Source: Sphagnum compactum
Taxonomy: Eukaryota > Bryophyta > Sphagnopsida > Sphagnales
Reading direction: 5' to 3'
Length of the DNA stretch: 64,000 nt
Assembly: GCA_965153455.1 (NCBI GenBank)
Contig: OZ234496.1
Span: forward strand, 7,387,207 to 7,451,206
The notes below the pieces were generated by a model. That model did not search any database. It was not told the origin of the DNA and was given only the letters and a program-made list of their open reading frames with translations. Below are positions 60,131-64,000 of the stretch, one piece after another. Each line of letters starts with the position of its first letter. The first letter of the stretch is position 1. Made by a program: the position numbers and the translations under genes.

Positions 60131-61750
60131 TCTAGATCTACTAAGAAATATATCAATCTTGCTTGAATTATTTGTTGTTGTTATGGCAAGATCACACTAT
60201 TGTTCCTTTTCTATTGTTATTATGGCAAGTTGGGAATTTTTATTTTGTTGGTGGGGTGGTAGGTTGGGGTTGTTGGTTCATTTGATTTTCATAAGCTTAA
60301 CCCAACATTCCATTTGTGTTTTACTTGGCACATTGATTTGAATTGCAAGGCAATTTAGTAATGGTCCATCCCTAATACATCTTGGTAGGAACTACATGGC
60401 CTTTTGCATTGGTCTAGATTTATTATAACCCCATTTTTTCAAATTCTAATCTCCAAGCAATGGGGGGTGTCTGTTCAAGTCCTATAAGTGGTACATATCA
60501 ATGAATTTTATATGAAGACCAAGAGATTAAAAAATGTGTTAAATTTAGGTAGTGTTCAATTGCATAGGTTTCTAGTTTCTCATAAAAAATAAGTAACTTT
60601 TAGAAGTCAACAAAGTTTTTTCAATTTAAGATGACATGGATTGTTGGTGTGCATGTAATGGGAATGTATTTCAAGGTGTGACGTAATGGAAGGGAGGGAA
60701 ATTTGTGACCTATGTTACTCCAAAACTTTGGTAGCACTTGTACGACTATTGATTACTAGACCCAACAATACTAGAAATACTTTGATAATTTGATTGGGTA
60801 CTCTTGCACTAGTTTTGGTATGGCATTTAGATTTTCCCTATTTTGTGTTATTCTCACTTCAAGCTCTTCATTTCAAATACAATATGAACTATGTTTTCTA
60901 CTTTCTTTGTAATAATGTCTACTTCTACATCCTTTTGGATCACATTTGTAATAGTTCTATTCCTTTTGGCAAGATGATGACAATAGGGGTTAGGAGCTTA
61001 AAAACTTGGAACTCCTCATCTAAACTTTGTAATAGTAATGACATGTTTGGAGAACTAGAAGCTTTAATATTTCACAAGCTTGAAATTTGCTCTTATTTTA
61101 GGATTGTCGAGCTATATGAGAAAAATGCATTGATATGAATTTCCTTGTGCCCATGGTATCCAAAGATGTGTTTAAGTGTTTTAAATGAGTTGTTTGTTGC
61201 TCTAAAGTCTATTTCAAAAACTCTTTTTTTTAAAAATAATGTGCACAAAGAATCAAATTTCCAATCACTTGTATGTTTGTTTTCTATACACAAAGAGGCT
61301 AATTTCAGTCACTTATTCCCAATTTAATGTGTCCAAAGCCTCAAATTTTGCACTCGTCTCAATGTTTTGGTTTGATGTCACCTTGAACCCCCATTACCAA
61401 AAAGAAAATACACAAAATCAATCACAAATGGGTGGACTCTGGAAGGCCCTATCTTACCCATCTTAGAGGTTGGTTGGTTATCCTACCCTAACTCCCAAAC
61501 ACTTTACCTCCCAAACCTGTTGCTAAACCCTAAAATTTTCAAACATAAGAGTTTTGGCTGAACATTTGTTGATGGGTGGTCCAAATATGATGACTTCCAT
61601 GGTTCTCCCCTCAGGATGTGGCGAACTAATAGGCATCTAAAAGAAATCTTGCAACAGATTTAAAAAAGAAGAAGAGTATGATCACCCAAATGTGAAATTT
61701 CACACAATTGTTTTTGGCTTGAAATCTAAAGATTATAGACAAATATGTAA
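60131..61750. other. AT-rich region without genes
   Basis: Open frames at 60123-61466 (both strands) are short, hydrophobic or low-complexity, and match no family I know. I see no RNA gene. Confidence 0.45.
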
Positions 61751-61754
61751 ATTC

Positions 61755-61960
61755 ACCCTGTCTTTGGGCCTCCTTTCACCCCCTAACCCCTCTTTCAGTG
61801 GTATCAGTAAACGAAGGAAATTTTATTAACACACAGTATGAAATGCTGAAACTCAGCATTTAATGCACAAGGTTCGAGAGGAATTCTAGGAGCTGTACAG
61901 GTAGGACCAGTGAAAATATATGTAGCAGCAGTGGAGGCGGCGCTCACGAAATAAGACTGG
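61755..61960 (+). repeat. Dispersed repeat R1, copy 2
   Basis: Shares with the copies at 5395-5605 and 63455-63605 the phrases 'agcatttaatgcacaaggtt', 'gtacaggtaggaccagtgaa', 'atatgtagcagcagtggaggc' in the same order. It also shares the upstream 'cctttcaccccctaacccctctttcagtggtat' with copy 1. Confidence 0.7.
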
Positions 61961-63454
61961 ACATGCAGACAACCATCAACTCATAATGGGTTTTCGAGTT
62001 TCAACCTGTCGAAGAACCTACCTTGAACCATGGATTATTTATTCAGAAAGTTCGGCATCTGAGAGTCTTTAAAGACATGTATACCCCTACTATCTTGGCA
62101 GCTTCGACAATAATTCTGTTATTTTGAGAACATTTGAAAACTACTTTTTTCAAAGGAAAAAATATTTTTATAAAGGAAAATATTGAATTTTCAAGAATAT
62201 TTTATTTTTCAAAGTTAAAATTAAAAATTAATTAATCAATTGACAAAAATGTGTCTAAGTTGCCTTCTCTTTTTTCCTTTCTCTTTTTTTTCCCAGAAAA
62301 AAAAAGAAAAAAAAATCCTTTACACTTTACACCCCTAAAGGTGTCTGGAAATTTCATGGAAAATTCACTCCATCTTGTGATGGAGTCACGGCTTTTTTTT
62401 TTCATTAGAATCTCTCCATTATCTGCTAGCGGATTGTGAGACCACAACCCCCAAAACCCCACCATTATGCACAACAAAGGTGAGCGAGAAACTCATGATC
62501 CAGGCTCAACTATAGTATCGAACTTATCCATCTTCTTTCCGTGGATCGTTGAAGAGCCGTGCATGGCAATGAATCGAACAATTCACATGTTCTAGAACTC
62601 CCCTGCCCTTTTCGGTAAACCATGAGTCATTCCGTTCAAGTGACTTGTTTCGACGATTATTTGTGTGAAGGGGTCAGTCACGAGAATCGGGGTTGCTCAC
62701 ACAAATTATTCGGCCACCAGCCTGCTTACCCGAGAATTTGGATGCGAGAAGAAATTTCCCTGAGGAGAGCTGAATATGCTTGTAATGCCCTCTGACAGCT
62801 GGCTTTTAATTCTTTTGCACGTAACCCATCAGGCAGAAAATTCTAGTGTATTTTCTCATCACATTAAAGTTATCCGTAAAGTTACTCTCTCTTTCACCCC
62901 TAGGGTAAACCGGCCCATCATCGATCAAACACTTATTTATTTTGAGTGATTTAAAATGTTACAGGAGTGCTATTTCAAGCTCTAGAAATTGTCTTTGAAG
63001 TGCAATGAAAAGGAATAATGAAAAAATTCAAAAAAAAGAAATAATCTTTCCAACTTGCAAAACAAGTTTTTTTTTTTTTCTAAATTTTTTTTGGATCCCT
63101 CTTGCTTTCAAATCTCGTAACTTTCTTATTTCTTGTTCATTTTAAACGATTAAAATGTTATAAGAATATCACCTGAAGTTTTATAAATCATTTTTGAACT
63201 CTAATAGCAACACTGCAACATCGAAATTTTTTTTTCGATGTTGGGGAACTGGCCCTTGTAGTATTTGATGGTTTGTTTTATGGAGTTCTTGACCCCCCTT
63301 TACTTTGAGGGGCCGTCACTTTCTCACTTTTAATCCATTTTTGACAATTGTTAGTGTGTCAGATGCGCTGAGAGGATGGGTTCGTTTTGTTTGGCCACCA
63401 GAAACAATGGAGCCCTCCCCTTGGATTCGGCCTGCCCTGAGCGCTTAAGTGTGT

Positions 63455-63605
63455 GGTTTCAGCATTTAATGCACAAGGTTAAAGAGTAATTATAGTAGTT
63501 GTACAAGTAGGAGCAGTGAACAGATATGTAGAAGCAGTGGAGGCGCTCAGGAAAAAGGAAAGAGGGGATGAAAATCAGTTTACCACCAAAATTGGTGGAA
63601 AAACT
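63455..63605 (+). repeat. Dispersed repeat R1, copy 3
   Basis: Best match to copy 2 ('agcatttaatgcacaaggtt', 'gtacaagtaggagcagtgaa', 'atatgtagaagcagtggagg'); its 3' part (aggaaaaaggaaagagggga, then aatcagtttaccaccaaaatt) matches copy 1 better. The mosaic similarity suggests all derive from one longer ancestor. Confidence 0.7.
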
Positions 63606-63837
63606 AGTTTGGGTCCCAGTTAGTTATTTCGTTTCCTAAAATTTCATTCCCAGTTAAGCATTTGATGGCCTATAATCTCGACACTGGCCGTTCTCGCTCC
63701 CTAATCGCCTGGCTTTACGGATAACATTATTACACAGTGCAAAAATTCGTGAGGCATTTCCAAAAATGAAATTAATTTTGAGGTTTCCAGTTCAACAAAT
63801 GATATATTTTCAAATATTTCATCAAATTCTTTATTTT

Positions 63838-64000
63838 TTTGTAAAGCACTCAGAGAGAATTTGTAGTGTATGTGAAGGGCACCTTAGATCCATCAATTTC
63901 CCTCCTACAAAAAAATGGGAGGGATATTACACCTACTCCTCAAGGATGGGGAGGGAAATTATGCCTACTTGTAGGTGTAAGGACCCTCCCACTATTGAGG
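63838..64000 (+). repeat. Dispersed repeat R2, copy 2, running to the window end
   Basis: Matches 39880-40040 phrase by phrase. It contains inverted repeats: TCCCTCCT/AGGGAGGGA-type arms and TTACACCTAC against GTAGGTGTAA. It may continue beyond the window. Confidence 0.65.

Noticed and set aside
61880-61900. caaggttcgagagg considered as a tRNA or SINE B box
   Set aside because: Only the first six bases fit the B-box consensus, no A box lies at the proper distance, and no cloverleaf can be drawn.

Overview
This window is nuclear DNA from a land plant, most likely a seed-free (bryophyte- or fern/lycophyte-grade) lineage with a TE-rich genome. The evidence is: GT-AG genes with many short introns (100-750 bp); a plastid-targeted PPDK with 20 coding exons; a remnant of a plant PPR gene of the kind that is abundant in seed-free plants; and an NLR whose N-terminus is an alpha/beta-hydrolase, an arrangement known from non-flowering plants. 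I see no rRNA, tRNA or CRISPR array, and no bacterial gene organisation.

Layout. 1-12 kb: AT-rich DNA with gene relics (a PPR fragment at about 0.75-1.17 kb, a reverse-transcriptase fragment at 7.8-8.0 kb), TTACAC-rich motif clusters, a 76-bp tandem repeat and dispersed repeats. 12.0-19.8 kb, minus strand: a hydrolase/NB-ARC/armadillo-like NLR. It carries two in-frame TGA codons, a frameshift and one unresolved splice phase, and a Penelope-like reverse transcriptase lies in one of its introns. 20-27 kb: possible unrecognised exons, a fold-back element and a nested palindrome cluster. 27.6-33.5 kb: a very AT-rich gene desert with T-rich minisatellites, followed by a 240-bp tandem triplication. 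35.2-37.9 kb, plus strand: LSM12, whose first intron has all the marks of a U12-type AT-AC intron. 40.8-49.3 kb, minus strand: an apparently intact PPDK, convergent with LSM12, with one GC-AG intron and an intron in its 5' leader; a degenerate GC-rich minisatellite (49.3-50.4 kb) abuts its upstream side. 50.4-64 kb: AT-rich DNA with a TIR element, a small non-autonomous Helitron with both diagnostic ends, G- and C-tracts, a dead pogo/Tigger-like transposase and dispersed repeats.

The genes do not form a pathway. LSM12 (RNA metabolism) and PPDK (pyruvate/PEP interconversion in the plastid) are housekeeping genes; the NLR is an immune-receptor-type gene that appears to be decaying. Both active-looking genes were reconstructed exon by exon with splice phase conserved throughout (LSM12 179 aa, PPDK 962 aa from the first ATG). 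The most noteworthy signals are the NLR architecture with a cysteine in the hydrolase nucleophile elbow, its stop codons, the Penelope-like element inside it, the U12 AT-AC intron of LSM12, and the Helitron.
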